A stretch of 64,000 nt of DNA from Azospirillum sp. TSA2s (GTDB lineage Bacteria > Pseudomonadota > Alphaproteobacteria > Azospirillales > Azospirillaceae): the NCBI RefSeq assembly GCF_004923315.1, contig NZ_CP039647.1, positions 124,001 through 188,000 on the forward strand. The letters are read 5' to 3'. Of the stretch, positions 34,491 through 44,692 are shown piece by piece. Each line of letters opens with the position of its first letter. Positions within the stretch are counted from its first letter, which is position 1. The position numbers and the translations under genes were made by a program. The notes under the pieces were generated by a model. The model ran no database searches, was not told the DNA's origin, and saw only the letters and a program-made list of their open reading frames with translations.

Positions 34491-34617
34491 GATCGCCGCG
34501 TGTGCATCGGCGTGGAACAGTAGGCCAGTTTCGGGGGTGATCGGCGTCCAAAACCCAGCCACCTCCTGATCTGGCAGACTTCCACCCTGGGTTGGACGAC
34601 AGGGTGGCCAAGCGAGG

Positions 34618-36138
34618 ATGCTGACGGTGGAGACGATAGCGCGGATCCGACGGGAGCACGCGAAGGGGAAGAGTGAGCGGGCGATCGCCCGGTCGCTGAA
34701 GGTGTCGCGGGAGACGGTGAGCAAGTACCTGCGCTCGGGGGAGACGGCGCCGCGCTATGAGCGGCAGGTGCAGCCCTATCCGCAGTTGGGGGCCTTCCAG
34801 AAGGAGTTGGAGCGGCTGGTCGAGGAGAACGATCGTCAGCCGGCGCGGGACCGGCTCGATTACCTAGGCCTCTTCAAGCGCCTTCAGGCGTTGGGGTTTC
34901 CGGGCGGCTATGATGCAGTGCGCCGCTACATCAAGCGTTTCCGGCAGCACCAGCCGGTGGTCACTTCGACGCAGGGCTTTGTTCCGCTGACCTTTGCCCC
35001 AGGCGAAGCCTATCAGTTCGACTGGGCCGAGGACTGGGTCATCTTGGACGGCGTCACCACCAAGGTGCAGGTGGCGCACGTCCGGCTGTGCCACAGCCGC
35101 ATGCCCTTCGTCCGAGTCTACCCGCGCCAGACCCAAGAGATGGTGTTTGATGCCCACGCCGGCGCCGCGGCCTTTTACGGCGGGCTGTGCGAGCGTGGCA
35201 TCTACGACAACATGAAGACGGCGGTCGAGGCCGTGTTCGTCGGCAAGGACCGCCAGTTCAACCGCCGCTTCGCCCAGATGTGTTCGCATTATCTGGTCGA
35301 GCCTGTGGCCTGCACACCGGCGGCGGGCTGGGAAAAGGGACAGGTCGAGAATCAGGTCGGCACCTTGCGGCAGCGCCTGTTCACGCCGCGTCCCCGCGTG
35401 AAGACACTGGAGGAACTGAACGACTGGCTGCGTGGTGAGGTGGAGAGCTGGGCGCGGGACACCGCGCATCCAGAATGCCGAAGTCGCAGCGTGTGGGAGA
35501 TGTTCCAGGCCGAGCGGCCGGCGCTGATCGCGGTGACCGATCCGTTCGACGGCTTCCACGAGACCACCGTCAGCGCCTCGAAGACCTGCCTGATCCGCTT
35601 CGAGCGCAACCGCTACAGCGTGGCCGCCATGGCCGCTGGCCGGCCGGTACAGGTGCGCGCCTACGCCGACCGCATCGTTGTGTGGTGGAACGGTCAGGTG
35701 GTGGCCGAGCACCGGCGCCGCTTCGACCGCGATGCCACCGTCTACGATCCCTGGCACTACCTGCCCATCCTCACCCGCAAACCGGGGGCGCTGCGCAACG
35801 GCGCGCCATTCCGGGACTGGGAGCTGCCGCCGGGGCTGAGCAAGGTGAAGGCCCGGCTGGGACGCTCCAACGAGGCGGACCGGCAGTTCGTGGCGATCCT
35901 CGGCGCCATTCTCAGCGACGGGCTCGATGCAGTGGAAGCCGCCTGTCAGACTGCATTGCAGGATGGACCCTGTGGCAGCGACGTGGTGCTGAACATCCTT
36001 GCCCGCCGCCATGACATCACGCCATCGGCACCGCTGGCGGTGCCCGCCGCCTTGACGTTGCGGATCGAGCCGGCCGCCGATTGCGCCCGCTACGACCGCC
36101 TGCGGACCGCCGGGGAGGCCTGCCATGGAGCGGCATGA
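34618..36138 (+). CDS. istA: IS21 transposase IstA, copy B
   Basis: This 506-residue protein is identical to the product of 2530-4050: N-terminal HTH, DDE core from [10 protein letters not shown], and C-terminal beta domain. It is intact and presumably active. It overlaps istB by 14 bases. Confidence 0.95.
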   Translation: MLTVETIARIRREHAKGKSERAIARSLKVSRETVSKYLRSGETAPRYERQVQPYPQLGAFQKELERLVEENDRQPARDRLDYLGLFKRLQALGFPGGYDAVRRYIKRFRQHQPVVTSTQGFVPLTFAPGEAYQFDWAEDWVILDGVTTKVQVAHVRLCHSRMPFVRVYPRQTQEMVFDAHAGAAAFYGGLCERGIYDNMKTAVEAVFVGKDRQFNRRFAQMCSHYLVEPVACTPAAGWEKGQVENQVGTLRQRLFTPRPRVKTLEELNDWLRGEVESWARDTAHPECRSRSVWEMFQAERPALIAVTDPFDGFHETTVSASKTCLIRFERNRYSVAAMAAGRPVQVRAYADRIVVWWNGQVVAEHRRRFDRDATVYDPWHYLPILTRKPGALRNGAPFRDWELPPGLSKVKARLGRSNEADRQFVAILGAILSDGLDAVEAACQTALQDGPCGSDVVLNILARRHDITPSAPLAVPAALTLRIEPAADCARYDRLRTAGEACHGAA

Positions 36139-36856
36139 TGTGATGGCGATGATGGCCGAGCTGAGCTTGGCCGGCATGCGCGCCGCCTACGACGAGGTGA
36201 TGCGCGATGGGCTGAAGCGGCAGCGCTCGCCCCAGCAGATCCTGGGCGATCTGCTGGCGGCGGAGGTGGCGGAGAAGAAGGCCCGCTCCATCCGCTATCA
36301 GCTGGGAGCGGCCAAGCTGCCCTTGGCCAAAACCCTGGCCGAGTTCGACTTCACCGCCAGCCCGGTCAACGAGGCGGTGGTGCGCGATCTGCACGATGGC
36401 GGCTTTCTGAAGACGCAGCGTAACGCCGTGTGCGTCGGCGGGACCGGCACCGGCAAGACGCACCTGTGCATTGCCATCACGGCCAACTGCGTGCGCCATG
36501 GCGCCCGCGCCCGCTTCTTCAACGTCATCGACCTGGTGAACCGGCTGGAAGCGGAAACCCGGGCCGGACAGGCCGGCCGGCTTGCCGAACAGCTGACCCG
36601 CGTCGATCTCGTTGTGCTCGACGAGTTGGGCTACCTGCCGTTTTCCCAGAGCGGAGGGCAGCTGCTGTTCCATCTGATCAGCAAGCTTTACTCCCAGACC
36701 TCAGTGCTCATCACCACGAACTTGAGCTTTGCCGAATGGCCGACCGTCTTCGGCGGCGATGCCAAGATGACGACCGCCTTGCTCGACCGGCTGACGCATC
36801 ACTGCGACATCCTCGAAACCGGCAACGAAAGCTGGCGGTTCAAGAACCGCTCCTGA
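36125..36856 (+). CDS. istB: IS21 helper ATPase IstB, copy B
   Basis: This 243-residue AAA+ protein is identical to the product of 1812-2543, with [10 protein letters not shown] and [10 protein letters not shown] motifs. A 199-base non-coding end segment follows it up to the IS terminus. Confidence 0.95.
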   Translation: MERHDVMAMMAELSLAGMRAAYDEVMRDGLKRQRSPQQILGDLLAAEVAEKKARSIRYQLGAAKLPLAKTLAEFDFTASPVNEAVVRDLHDGGFLKTQRNAVCVGGTGTGKTHLCIAITANCVRHGARARFFNVIDLVNRLEAETRAGQAGRLAEQLTRVDLVVLDELGYLPFSQSGGQLLFHLISKLYSQTSVLITTNLSFAEWPTVFGGDAKMTTALLDRLTHHCDILETGNESWRFKNRS

Positions 36857-37055
36857 GCAGCCCATCTCATCCACCCGCTCGTTGCCCAGGGGAGCCCACA
36901 GGTCCCTCCCACGCGCGCCGCTGCGTCAGCAATGAGAGCACTTCGCGGCGCGCGCGGGACCCTCCCGTGGACACCCTGGACAACGGGTTCTGCAACCTCA
37001 GGCGTGGCTGGATATTGGACGCCGATGCTGGCTGGTTTTTGGAAGCCGATTGACA

Positions 37056-37945
37056 CTTTCCAGGCTTTCTGGAGCCGCGGCGGATGGCCGAGAAGGCGCT
37101 GACGGCGGTGATCCAGGAGGCCTACATCCAAGGCATCTCGACCCGCTCGGTGGACGATCTGGTCCAGGCGATGGGAATGTCCGGCATCTCCAAGAGCCAG
37201 GTCAGCCGGTTGTGCGCCGAGATCGATGACCGGGTGAAGACCTTCCTCGGCCGCCCCATCGAGGGCGACTGGCCCTACCTGTGGCTGGATGCCACGTATG
37301 TGAAGGTTCGCCAGAACGGGCGCATCGTCTCGGTCGCCGTCACCATCGCGGTGGCGGTCAACACCGACGGCCGCCGCGAGGTGCTGGGCATGGACATCGG
37401 CCCGTCGGAGGCCGAGACCTTCTGGATCGAGTTCCTGCGTAAGCTCAAGCGCCGGGGGCTGAATGGCGTCAAGTTGGTGATCTCCGATGCCCATGGCGGC
37501 ATCAAGGCCGCCGTCACCCGCGTCTTCCAGGCGACGTGGCAAAGGTGCCGGGTGCATTTTTCCAGGACCGCCCTTGCCCATGCTGGCAAGAGCGGACGCC
37601 GCGTCGTGGCGGCCTTCATCGCCACCGCCTTCGCGCAGGACGATGCGGCCTCCGCCCGAACACAGTGGCGGCAAGTGGCCGATCAGGTCCGTCCAAAACT
37701 GCCGAAGCTTGCCACCCTGATGGACGAGGAGGAAGAAGACGTTCTGGCTTACATGACCTTTCCCAAGGAGCATCGGGCCAAGCTTCACTCGACAAACCCC
37801 ATTGAACGTCTCAACGGCGAGATCAAGCGGCGCACCGAGGTCGTGGGTATATTTCCGAACGAGGAAGCGATTACACGGCTCATCGGTGCCATCCTCTTGG
37901 AACAGAACGATGAATGGGCCGTTCAGCGGGCACGATACATGACAC
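37056..37945 (+). pseudogene. IS256-family transposase, both ends lost
   Basis: From the IS21 end the frame reads [19 protein letters not shown] and continues through the mutator-type core [53 protein letters not shown] and [17 protein letters not shown] to RARYMTL. The first 80 or so residues are missing at the IS21 junction. After 37945 the normal ending is replaced by unrelated sequence. It is a different element from the IS256 copy at 44693. Confidence 0.88.
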
Positions 37946-38386
37946 TTGTATGGGAAATTCGTCGTCAAGCACTTTGCATCAAGAACTCCATTCCTTTGTT
38001 CGACTGGGATGGACCATTCCTTCGTCCCGACCTGACACCCCGTCAGCAGCGCGCGCAGGGACGGTCAAGGAGGCCCGCAGGGCACCGCGCAGCGGCGCGA
38101 AGCGTCCTTGACCGTTCTGAGCACGCTGCTGTGCTCGATGGTCAGGCTGGGCGAGGCGGTCGGAGGAGGAGCCGGCTTGCAGAGCGCACGAGGTGCGCTG
38201 CGACCTTGTATTCGGTGGGCGAAACGCCCGTACCATGATGCAGGCATCCGCATCGTCAGCCAAGCTCCGGTGCGGCGGTCCCTATCTGGAAAGCGGTACG
38301 AAGACCACGTCATGTACCGGGCTGCCGCCACCTCGGACCCGCCAGAACAGCTAAGCGGCTACTGCCACCTGCCGTCCCGTCGAGAG
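37946..38386. other. Non-coding region downstream of IS110-family transposase
   Basis: No gene is supported in this 440-base stretch. It contains the long imperfect hairpin described at 38044-38131. It probably includes the 3' end of the IS110-family element, whose exact border is not visible. Confidence 0.4.
38044..38131. repeat. Long imperfect hairpin, GTCAAGG type
   Basis: ACGGTCAAGGA at 38061-38071 pairs with TCCTTGACCGT at 38105-38115. Outside these, CAGCAGCG and GCTGCTG extend the pairing imperfectly to 38044 and 38131. A similar GTCAAGG/CCTTGAC hairpin lies downstream of the second IS110-family gene at 62508-62559. Confidence 0.6.
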
Positions 38387-39562
38387 CTACGCCGCCGCAG
38401 GATCAGGTCGGACGAGAGCGCCCTGGGGCACTTCGCCGGTCTTCACCATCCGCCACAATGCGATCAACAGCTTACGGGCGAGTGCGACGATCAACGCCAT
38501 GCGGGTTCGCCCCCGGCCATCGGCCGTGCGTTCCCGATACCATTTCACCAACGCGCTCTCCTTCTGAAAGACAAGGAAGCGCCACGCGAGTTGGACCATG
38601 GCTTTTCGGACCCGCGCATTACCGGCGCGCGATAACCCGCGCTCGCGGCGGCGCGCACCGCTCTCATCAGGAGACCCGGTCAATCCGGCATAGCGGGCAA
38701 CCGCCCGGCGATCCCGCAGATCGCGCAGCAGGATCTCTTGCACCAACAGGTCGGCCGTCTCCACGCCAACACCGACCACGCGCGACAGCATGCGGAGCAT
38801 ACCGTCGGCGCGGCTGCGCTGCGGAGCGGCCTGGGCAATGCGGTCCATACGCTCGCGCTCAATCTCGGCAATCTGTTCCTCAACCATCCGAAGCCGGGCT
38901 ATATCGCGGCGAAGTTCTGCCAGCGTGTTTGCGGGGATCATCCCACCCTCAGGGGTCCGTAGCTTGTCCAGTCGTTCGGCCGTCTTGCGCAGTGCCGGGT
39001 TGACGTTGCGAATGCCGAGACGGGCGAAGGTCGCCTTCATCCGGTTTACGATCCGAGTGCGCTCGGCTATCAGGTTCTCACGCTCGCGTGTCGGACGCTT
39101 CGCGTCTTCCTCCTCAATCCCCGGTACGGCAACCATAGAGCAATGTCCGGGTTCGCCACGCAACCAGCCCAGCAGGACGCGCGTGAGCAGCGCCGTGTCG
39201 AGCCGATCGGTCTTCGCGCGGCGACGGTCGCGCGATACCGCTACGCTGCTGGCGTGGATGACATGGGCTTCGATGCCTCGGGCCCGCAGCCAGCGTGCCA
39301 GCCAGAACCCATCCCGCCCGGACTCGTACGCGACCACGACACGCGTGATCGTTCGGCCGGCGGCCATTGCCTCGCAGCGCCAGCCATCCAGGAGAAGCAG
39401 AAGGTCGTTCTCATTGGGGCTGAGCTTCTTCAAGGGACGGCGGTCGACGCCAGGGACAAGCCCGGCAACGAGCCACGTGGACAGGCTCATCTCAATGACC
39501 GCAACCAGGGTTTCGTCGGGAACGAAGGTGGCCGTCGAGCGGCCGATCTCGGGCTGCTGCAT
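38387..39562 (-). CDS. IS110-family transposase (copy 1)
   Basis: The start chosen is ATG 39562 (MQQPEIGRSTATF). The 391-residue DEDD transposase has TLVAVIEMSLSTWLVAG at the N-terminus, VVVAYESGRDGFWLARWL, the AKTDRLDTALL motif and a C-terminal Tnp_20 domain with LSRVVGVGVETADLLVQEI, AVARYAGLTGSPDES and the serine region NARVRKAMVQLAW. IS110 enzymes cut and join DNA guided by a bridge RNA encoded at the element end. The N-terminal acidic position is Glu (IEMS) instead of the usual Asp. Confidence 0.9.
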   Translation of the reverse strand: MQQPEIGRSTATFVPDETLVAVIEMSLSTWLVAGLVPGVDRRPLKKLSPNENDLLLLLDGWRCEAMAAGRTITRVVVAYESGRDGFWLARWLRARGIEAHVIHASSVAVSRDRRRAKTDRLDTALLTRVLLGWLRGEPGHCSMVAVPGIEEEDAKRPTRERENLIAERTRIVNRMKATFARLGIRNVNPALRKTAERLDKLRTPEGGMIPANTLAELRRDIARLRMVEEQIAEIERERMDRIAQAAPQRSRADGMLRMLSRVVGVGVETADLLVQEILLRDLRDRRAVARYAGLTGSPDESGARRRERGLSRAGNARVRKAMVQLAWRFLVFQKESALVKWYRERTADGRGRTRMALIVALARKLLIALWRMVKTGEVPQGALVRPDPAAA

Positions 39563-39745
39563 GGGAGCGTCTCCATCGGTTCCAAATGCCTCAGCGTGCC
39601 GCAACGTCACGCCGTCCCATAGCATCTGGAAACCATCGCTCCGCTCGGCGATGATCCACTCGTCAGCCTGCCCGTCATGGCCGCCTGACCATCCGGCCAG
39701 ACCAGCCGGAGGACCTGATGAGAGACCCAGCTCCTACACCACGCT
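39563..39745 (-). ncRNA. Possible bridge-RNA leader of IS110 copy 1
   Basis: About 180 bases lie between the recombinase stop and the IS110-type start, a usual length for the IS110 5' non-coding end that encodes the bridge RNA. Inverted segments (GGTCCTCCGGC and GTCTGGCCGG) are visible near 39690-39715. Guide loops could not be matched to a target by eye. Confidence 0.3.
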
Positions 39746-39756
39746 CAGGGGCACGA

Positions 39757-41940
39757 TCAGCGCGCCTTCAGGCGCCACTCCCACTGGCCACAGCCGCGTG
39801 TGGTTCGGAAGGCGATGTAGTCGCCGCGCCGAACGCGCGCCCAGACGGCATCACGCTCCACTCCCATGTCCTCGGCGACCTCGGTGAGGGTTGGAAGCCC
39901 GCTGACCTCGGCGGAGCCATCGAGCCGGGCGATGTCCGCGTCCGTCAGCTGGATCCACTGCTTGGAATAAGGACAGCGCTGGTCGCAGGTGAGGATCCCA
40001 TGCTGTACCCAGATTTGCACCAGCGATGACGTGATGCCCAGCCGCTTGGCTACCGCCTTGGCGGACAGGCGCCCATCCGCCCGAGGCTGCAGCGAGCCGG
40101 TCCGAATGGGACAGCCGGTTGCAAGGCCGTACTGCTTGCGCATGGAAAAGACGCGCTCGTAGGTCCACTCCTTTCCGGTTCTGGTGCGCAGACCCAGTGC
40201 GTTGAGCTCGCTGGCAACCGCATGGTCGGGCAACCGGGCGGACAGCTCCCGAATGCGGTCGATCACCGCGGCGTCGGTCGTGGAGTGCAGGCCGATCGGC
40301 GGCAGGGGCACCGAGTGCGTCGAGGTGGCGCCGCCCGTCCATAGAAGAACCACATCGACACGCCGTGCGATGCGGTCGACTGTCACGGTGACGGCGGTAA
40401 CCGCCAGACGCAGAAGCCGCTTGCGATCGACGGCCGTGGTCGTGTCCGCCCGCCACAAACTAGGCAGGTCGGCGGCAATCCGACGCACCTCCTCCCGCTC
40501 GGCAGCGGTCAGCGGCATCAGATCGGTTCGCTGCATCAAGGCGTATTCGCTGTCGAGTGTCTCCAACGCGAGCAACGCTGCGTTCCAACGCCGTTCCAAT
40601 TCCCGAGCTACCAAGCGGTTGTCAGGATCGACAGCATCGTATTGACGTTGGGCCAAGGCCACCTCATACCGGGCGCGTTCCAGGCGCAGCTGCCAGTGCC
40701 GATTGATGACCTCTCGCTCGTGCTCCAGCATTTCCAGGGCCGCCAGGGTGGCCTCAAGGCCAGCCGGCGCCACCGCTTCCAGGAAAGCGGCAGTGACGAT
40801 GCTGTCCAGCAGCCCCACCGGACAGGACTGGCATTGCCGCTCGCCGTAATCGACCTGGGCCCGGCGGCAATGATAGCTGTGATACACGGAGCCGTAGTTG
40901 ACGGCCATCCGGCGACCGCAGCGGCCACAAACGACCAGCCCGGTGAGCAAAGCAATCCCTTCGCGCGGTGCGCCGCAGCCCTTATGGGCGAAGTTGTAGA
41001 GGTTCTCCTGCAGCGCCTGACGGTTGGCGAGGTAGGCATCGTAGGTCAGGTAGCCGGGGTAGACGTCGGGCACCACGATGTCCCACTCCGTCACGCCGAT
41101 CCGGTGGTCGATTACCGTCGGCGGGTCTCCTGGCACGGCTTGGCGCCGCCGCCGACCATAGACAAAGACGCCGGCGTAAGCTGGGTTGGTGAGGATCTGC
41201 TGGATCATTTGGTAGGTCGGCCGCACCCACGTGATGGTGCCGGCGGAGGCCCCGGTCTGAGCGCATCGCGGCAAGGACAGCCGGTTCTCCAAAAAGTGGC
41301 GCTGTACGGCTCTGGCGTTGCGCAGCACAGTGAAGCGCTCGAACACCGTGGCGATGGCCAGACGCACGGCATCATCCGGGTCCTGCACCACCACTCCGTC
41401 GGGGCGGCGCCGGAAGCCGACCGGCAGGCGCAGCGCGAGTTCACCACGGCGCGCCTTGTTCAGCAGGTTGCCGCGCATCCGGCCACGCAGAATGTGCAGT
41501 TCGGCGGCGAATAGCGTGCCCTTGACGCCCAACAAGAGGAGATCGTTGGGATCCCGCGCGTCATAGACGCCGTCCTCGTCAGCAATGAGAGTGCGGAAAA
41601 CCCCGCACAGTTCGATGACGCGGTGCCAATCGCTGTTGCGCCGGGACAGGCGCGACACTTCGGTAACGAGGATGATGCCCACCTCGCCCAAACCGATGGC
41701 GGCGACCAGCTTTTGGAAGCCCGTCCGTTGGCGACTGCTCGCACCGGAGAGGCCAAGATCCTCGTCAATGACCCGGATTTGGGATGGCGACCAGCCCATC
41801 ATCCGTGCGCGTTCAGCCAACTGGTATTGGCGGCGGGTGCTCTCCTGGTTGCACTGTACCTGCTTGGGCGTGGACTGGCGGATGTAGACGATCGCCTGCA
41901 ACTGCTGATGACGGGGTTCGATCTTGGGCGAGAGGATCAT
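39757..41940 (-). CDS. Large serine recombinase
   Basis: This 727-residue protein has an N-terminal resolvase domain (IVYIRQSTPKQV with the catalytic serine, IILVTEVSRLSRRNSDW), a Recombinase domain (ARAVQRHFLENRL, QQILTNPAYAGVFVYGRRR), a zinc ribbon (LVVCGRCGRRMAV and later CQSC) and a coiled coil. The C-terminal half has an extra HTH-rich region (LSAKAVAKRLGITSSLVQIWV and LPTLTEVAEDMGVERDAVW). Large serine recombinases integrate phages and mobilise elements between att sites. Its ATG overlaps the upstream gene's stop (ATGA). Confidence 0.93.
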   Translation of the reverse strand: MILSPKIEPRHQQLQAIVYIRQSTPKQVQCNQESTRRQYQLAERARMMGWSPSQIRVIDEDLGLSGASSRQRTGFQKLVAAIGLGEVGIILVTEVSRLSRRNSDWHRVIELCGVFRTLIADEDGVYDARDPNDLLLLGVKGTLFAAELHILRGRMRGNLLNKARRGELALRLPVGFRRRPDGVVVQDPDDAVRLAIATVFERFTVLRNARAVQRHFLENRLSLPRCAQTGASAGTITWVRPTYQMIQQILTNPAYAGVFVYGRRRRQAVPGDPPTVIDHRIGVTEWDIVVPDVYPGYLTYDAYLANRQALQENLYNFAHKGCGAPREGIALLTGLVVCGRCGRRMAVNYGSVYHSYHCRRAQVDYGERQCQSCPVGLLDSIVTAAFLEAVAPAGLEATLAALEMLEHEREVINRHWQLRLERARYEVALAQRQYDAVDPDNRLVARELERRWNAALLALETLDSEYALMQRTDLMPLTAAEREEVRRIAADLPSLWRADTTTAVDRKRLLRLAVTAVTVTVDRIARRVDVVLLWTGGATSTHSVPLPPIGLHSTTDAAVIDRIRELSARLPDHAVASELNALGLRTRTGKEWTYERVFSMRKQYGLATGCPIRTGSLQPRADGRLSAKAVAKRLGITSSLVQIWVQHGILTCDQRCPYSKQWIQLTDADIARLDGSAEVSGLPTLTEVAEDMGVERDAVWARVRRGDYIAFRTTRGCGQWEWRLKAR

Positions 41941-42370
41941 GGAGCGTCTCCTTGTGGGCCATCCGGCCCGTCAGCCGGCGCCGCAGCAAGTCGCTCCACA
42001 GCGCGATCATCGGCCTCTGCGCCTCCAGCGGTAGAATGCTCCACAGGATCGGGGTCGGGGTTGGCATGGCGAGCCTCCGCGGGCGGGGATGTGCGGCAGG
42101 CTTCGACCAGCCGGACGAGGGCACGCAGGCTTCCAGGCGTGAAGCGCAGGACCGGCATGACAGGCTCCTCAACACGGGCAGCTTCGGTCCACGCCAGCGG
42201 CATCATCTGCCGGTGGCCGTCCTCTCCTTCAACGACCAGATCCGTGCCGGCGTCGCGTCGCAGCCGCCGTATAACCCGTACAACCCGCCCCAGCCATGGA
42301 TGATGCGGTGCGGTTACCCGAATCCATTGGATCTCAGCGGAATTGGCTGACGCAGTGTGTTGGCCGATGT
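41937..42370 (-). CDS. DUF5372-like protein coupled to the recombinase, N-terminus unclear
   Basis: The minus-strand frame reads [39 protein letters not shown] and [17 protein letters not shown], which resembles DUF5372 proteins. These are short and often precede recombinase genes on mobile DNA. The frame is open from the IS21 copy C junction at 42371 and shows no ATG before MMPLAW at 42206; a well-placed internal start with GAGGAG is at 42158. The stop overlaps the recombinase ATG, so the two are translated together. It may act as an accessory or directionality factor, which is inference. Confidence 0.6.
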
Positions 42371-42746
42371 AGCAAGCTTTACTCCCAGACCTCAGTGCTC
42401 ATCACCACGAACTTGAGCTTTGCCGAATGGCCGACCGTCTTCGGCGGCGATGCCAAGATGACGACCGCCTTGCTCGACCGGCTGACGCATCACTGCGACA
42501 TCCTCGAAACCGGCAACGAAAGCTGGCGGTTCAAGAACCGCTCCTGAGCAGCCCATCTCATCCACCCGCTCGTTGCCCAGGGGAGCCCACAGGTCCCTCC
42601 CACGCGCGCCGCTGCGTCAGCAATGAGAGCACTTCGCGGCGCGCGCGGGACCCTCCCGTGGACACCCTGGACAACGGGTTCTGCAACCTCAGGCGTGGCT
42701 GGATATTGGACGCCGATGCTGGCTGGTTTTTGGAAGCCGATTGACA
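42371..42746 (+). mobile_element. IS21 copy C, 376-bp right-end fragment
   Basis: From AGCAAGCTTTACTCCC at 42371 to the end ATTGACA at 42746 the sequence matches bases 36680-37055 of copy B over its full length. It includes the last 59 codons of istB. The left break is not an IS end, so it was made by later recombination, perhaps with the recombinase region. The right side abuts a hydrolase gene without a start. Confidence 0.9.
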
Positions 42747-42747
42747 G

Positions 42748-44447
42748 GTTTTCGCGCTGGCAGAGATGGCGTTCCTGCACGCCGAGTATCGGGGTGGTCG
42801 GCCCTATTACCTGGCCTCTGCTCTCTACGCCTACGCCTTCCTCTTTCCCGGCGCGGCGGATGCGCCGCCCAGCCCCTACGATCCGCGTTTCCGGCTTGCC
42901 GCCGATATGTACAACCGCGGCCTGACATTGGGATTGGAGACAGAGGACCGGACCGGAGTGGTCATCCAGGCGGCGACCCACCAGTTGCCATTCGGCCAGT
43001 TGGATATCGCCTTCGATTCTCGGGGACTCGCCTGGGGGGGGGGCGGCAGCTGACCGACTTCTTTCCCATCGCCGAGGTGGAGGTCGACGGCCTCGACGCC
43101 CGCTACCGCCAGCCCGGCATCGGCGCCCCTCTGGCGGCTGGGACCACGCAGGGCACTCTGTCGAAGGGATTCCAAGTGGCTCCACGGGTCAAGACGCCGG
43201 TGACCGCGTTTTTGCGCATCCCGGACCCGCGGCGACAGCTGGCGGCCGGGCGGGTGAGCGCCCAACTCGAACTCTATCCATCCTCCGAAGCCGAAGCGGT
43301 GCTAATCGATCATCAGCATGTCCCGCTGGAAGTAGAGTATACGGCGACGCTGGCCTACATGCTGGACGGTATGCCGGTCTGGGAATTTGAATTCGGCGGG
43401 TTCTTGCGAGGCAGCCTGCTGGAGCAGAAAGTGCCGTCCCGCCTGGTCGCTCTGGAACCCTACCGGCCCGATCGCATTCCTGTCGTCCTGGTCCACGGGA
43501 CAGCATCGAGTGCCGTGCGCTGGGCGGAGATGCTGAACGACCTGAGAGGCGATCCGCGCATCCGCGACCATTTCCAATTCTGGTTCTTCAGCTACGAAAC
43601 CGGCAATCCGATCCCTTATTCCGCGATGCTGCTGCGTGACGCATTGCAGGCGGCCGTTGCCTCCCTGGATCCGTCCGGACGCGATACGGCGTTGCACGAG
43701 ATGGTCGTTATCGGGCACAGCCAGGGCGGCCTGCTGACCAAATTGACGGCGGTCGATACCGGCGCCCAATTCTGGAACGCAGCGTTTCGGAAGCCGCCGG
43801 ACGAGCTGCCGGTCGATCCGGAAACTCGGGATCTGCTGACGCAAATGTTGTTCGTGAAGCCGGTGCCCTCGGTCAAGCGTCTCATCTTCATTGCCACCCC
43901 CCACCGCGGCAGCTACGTCGCCGGCAACCGGATCAGCCAGTTCGTCGCAAGTCTGGTCCGGCTGCCAGGAAACATCCTGCGGGGGGTGTTGACCTTGGGC
44001 ACGCTGGACAGCACGAGCACTGCTCTGGCCGGACAAGAGGGGTTCGGCAGCGTCTACGGCATGACGCCCGGCAGCCTGATTATCCGGACCCTGGCGGCCA
44101 CGCCCATCGCCCCCGGAATTAAGGCGCACTCGATCATCGCCGTCCGCGGCGATGGGGCAATCGAAACGGGCGACGATGGCGTCGTGGAGTACCAGAGCGC
44201 CCACATCGAGGGCGTTGAATCGGAATACATTGTTCGTTCGGGCCACTCCACGCAGAGCGATCCACACACCATTGCAGAGGTGCGGCGCATCCTTCTGAAG
44301 CACTGGGCGGAGTCCTGCACGAAATGCCAGGGTTGCGGACCGCTGGACGGCGCCGCGCCGCGAATTGCAAGCGGGTCACCTGGTGTTTGCGCATTGAAAT
44401 ATGGAAGTCGGTTGGCAGGTGCCGCGAGTATGGCCAATCAAGACTGA
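42748..44447 (+). pseudogene. Alpha/beta hydrolase (lipase-like), truncated and frameshifted
   Basis: Two frames are needed. The first, from the IS junction, reads FALAEMAFLHAEYRGGRPYY to AFDSRGLAW, and the second continues RQLTDFFPIAEVEVDGLDA to 44447. The switch falls at a run of ten Gs (43034-43043). The second part holds the hydrolase core: IPVVLVHGTASSAVRW (oxyanion region), VVIGHSQGGLLTKL (nucleophile elbow GHSQG) and late acid/His segments (VRSGHSTQSDP). The N-terminus is lost at IS21 copy C. Eight or eleven Gs would restore one frame. Confidence 0.8.
43034..43043 (+). repeat. Run of ten Gs at the hydrolase frameshift
   Basis: CCT is followed by ten Gs and then CGGCAG. The length sets the reading frame of the hydrolase: ten puts it out of frame, while eight or eleven join the halves. 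Such tracts slip during replication, and also during sequencing. Confidence 0.85.
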
Positions 44448-44567
44448 TTATCTGTTTGTAGGTGTCACACGCCGACAGCCTGAGGCGCGAGGCACTTGAT
44501 ATGGCTGGAGAGGATGGAGACGAAGGCGATGGTAACGTCCAGAGGCGTGGTGGAAAAGCGCCTATGA

Positions 44568-44628
44568 AGGATCGGGCTGGGGCCGGGCGAAGCTCGCACA
44601 CAGCGTAGCCCGGCCCCAGCCCGATCCT
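44568..44628. terminator. Strong hairpin with 21-bp perfect arms
   Basis: The arm at 44568-44588 (AGGATCGGGCTGGGGCCGGG and C) is the exact reverse complement of 44608-44628, with a 19-base loop. It lies between the hydrolase remnant and the IS256 gene. It could be a terminator, though no T run follows, or a structured IS-associated repeat. Confidence 0.55.
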
Positions 44629-44692
44629 CCGCCTCGCAGGCGGTGTGTTCGGCGGCAGGAGGTGGTCATCGCGCATCTTCGGTTAGGTCAAG

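Larger units (their letters stand above)
34501..37055 (+). mobile_element. IS21-family element, copy B (2555 bp, complete)
   Basis: It has the same length as copy A, in inverted orientation, with identical proteins. It begins TGTGCATCGGC at 34501 and ends GATTGACA at 37055. It lies between the tandem-HTH gene and an IS256 transposase fragment. The flanks (GCCGCG, CTTTCC) show no target duplication. Confidence 0.92.

Noticed and set aside
4168-34500. Inversion of the 30-kb segment between IS21 copies A and B as an explanation of the missing target duplications
   Set aside because: Pairing the flanks as they would be after inversion also gives no matching duplication, so a single inversion does not explain the present arrangement.
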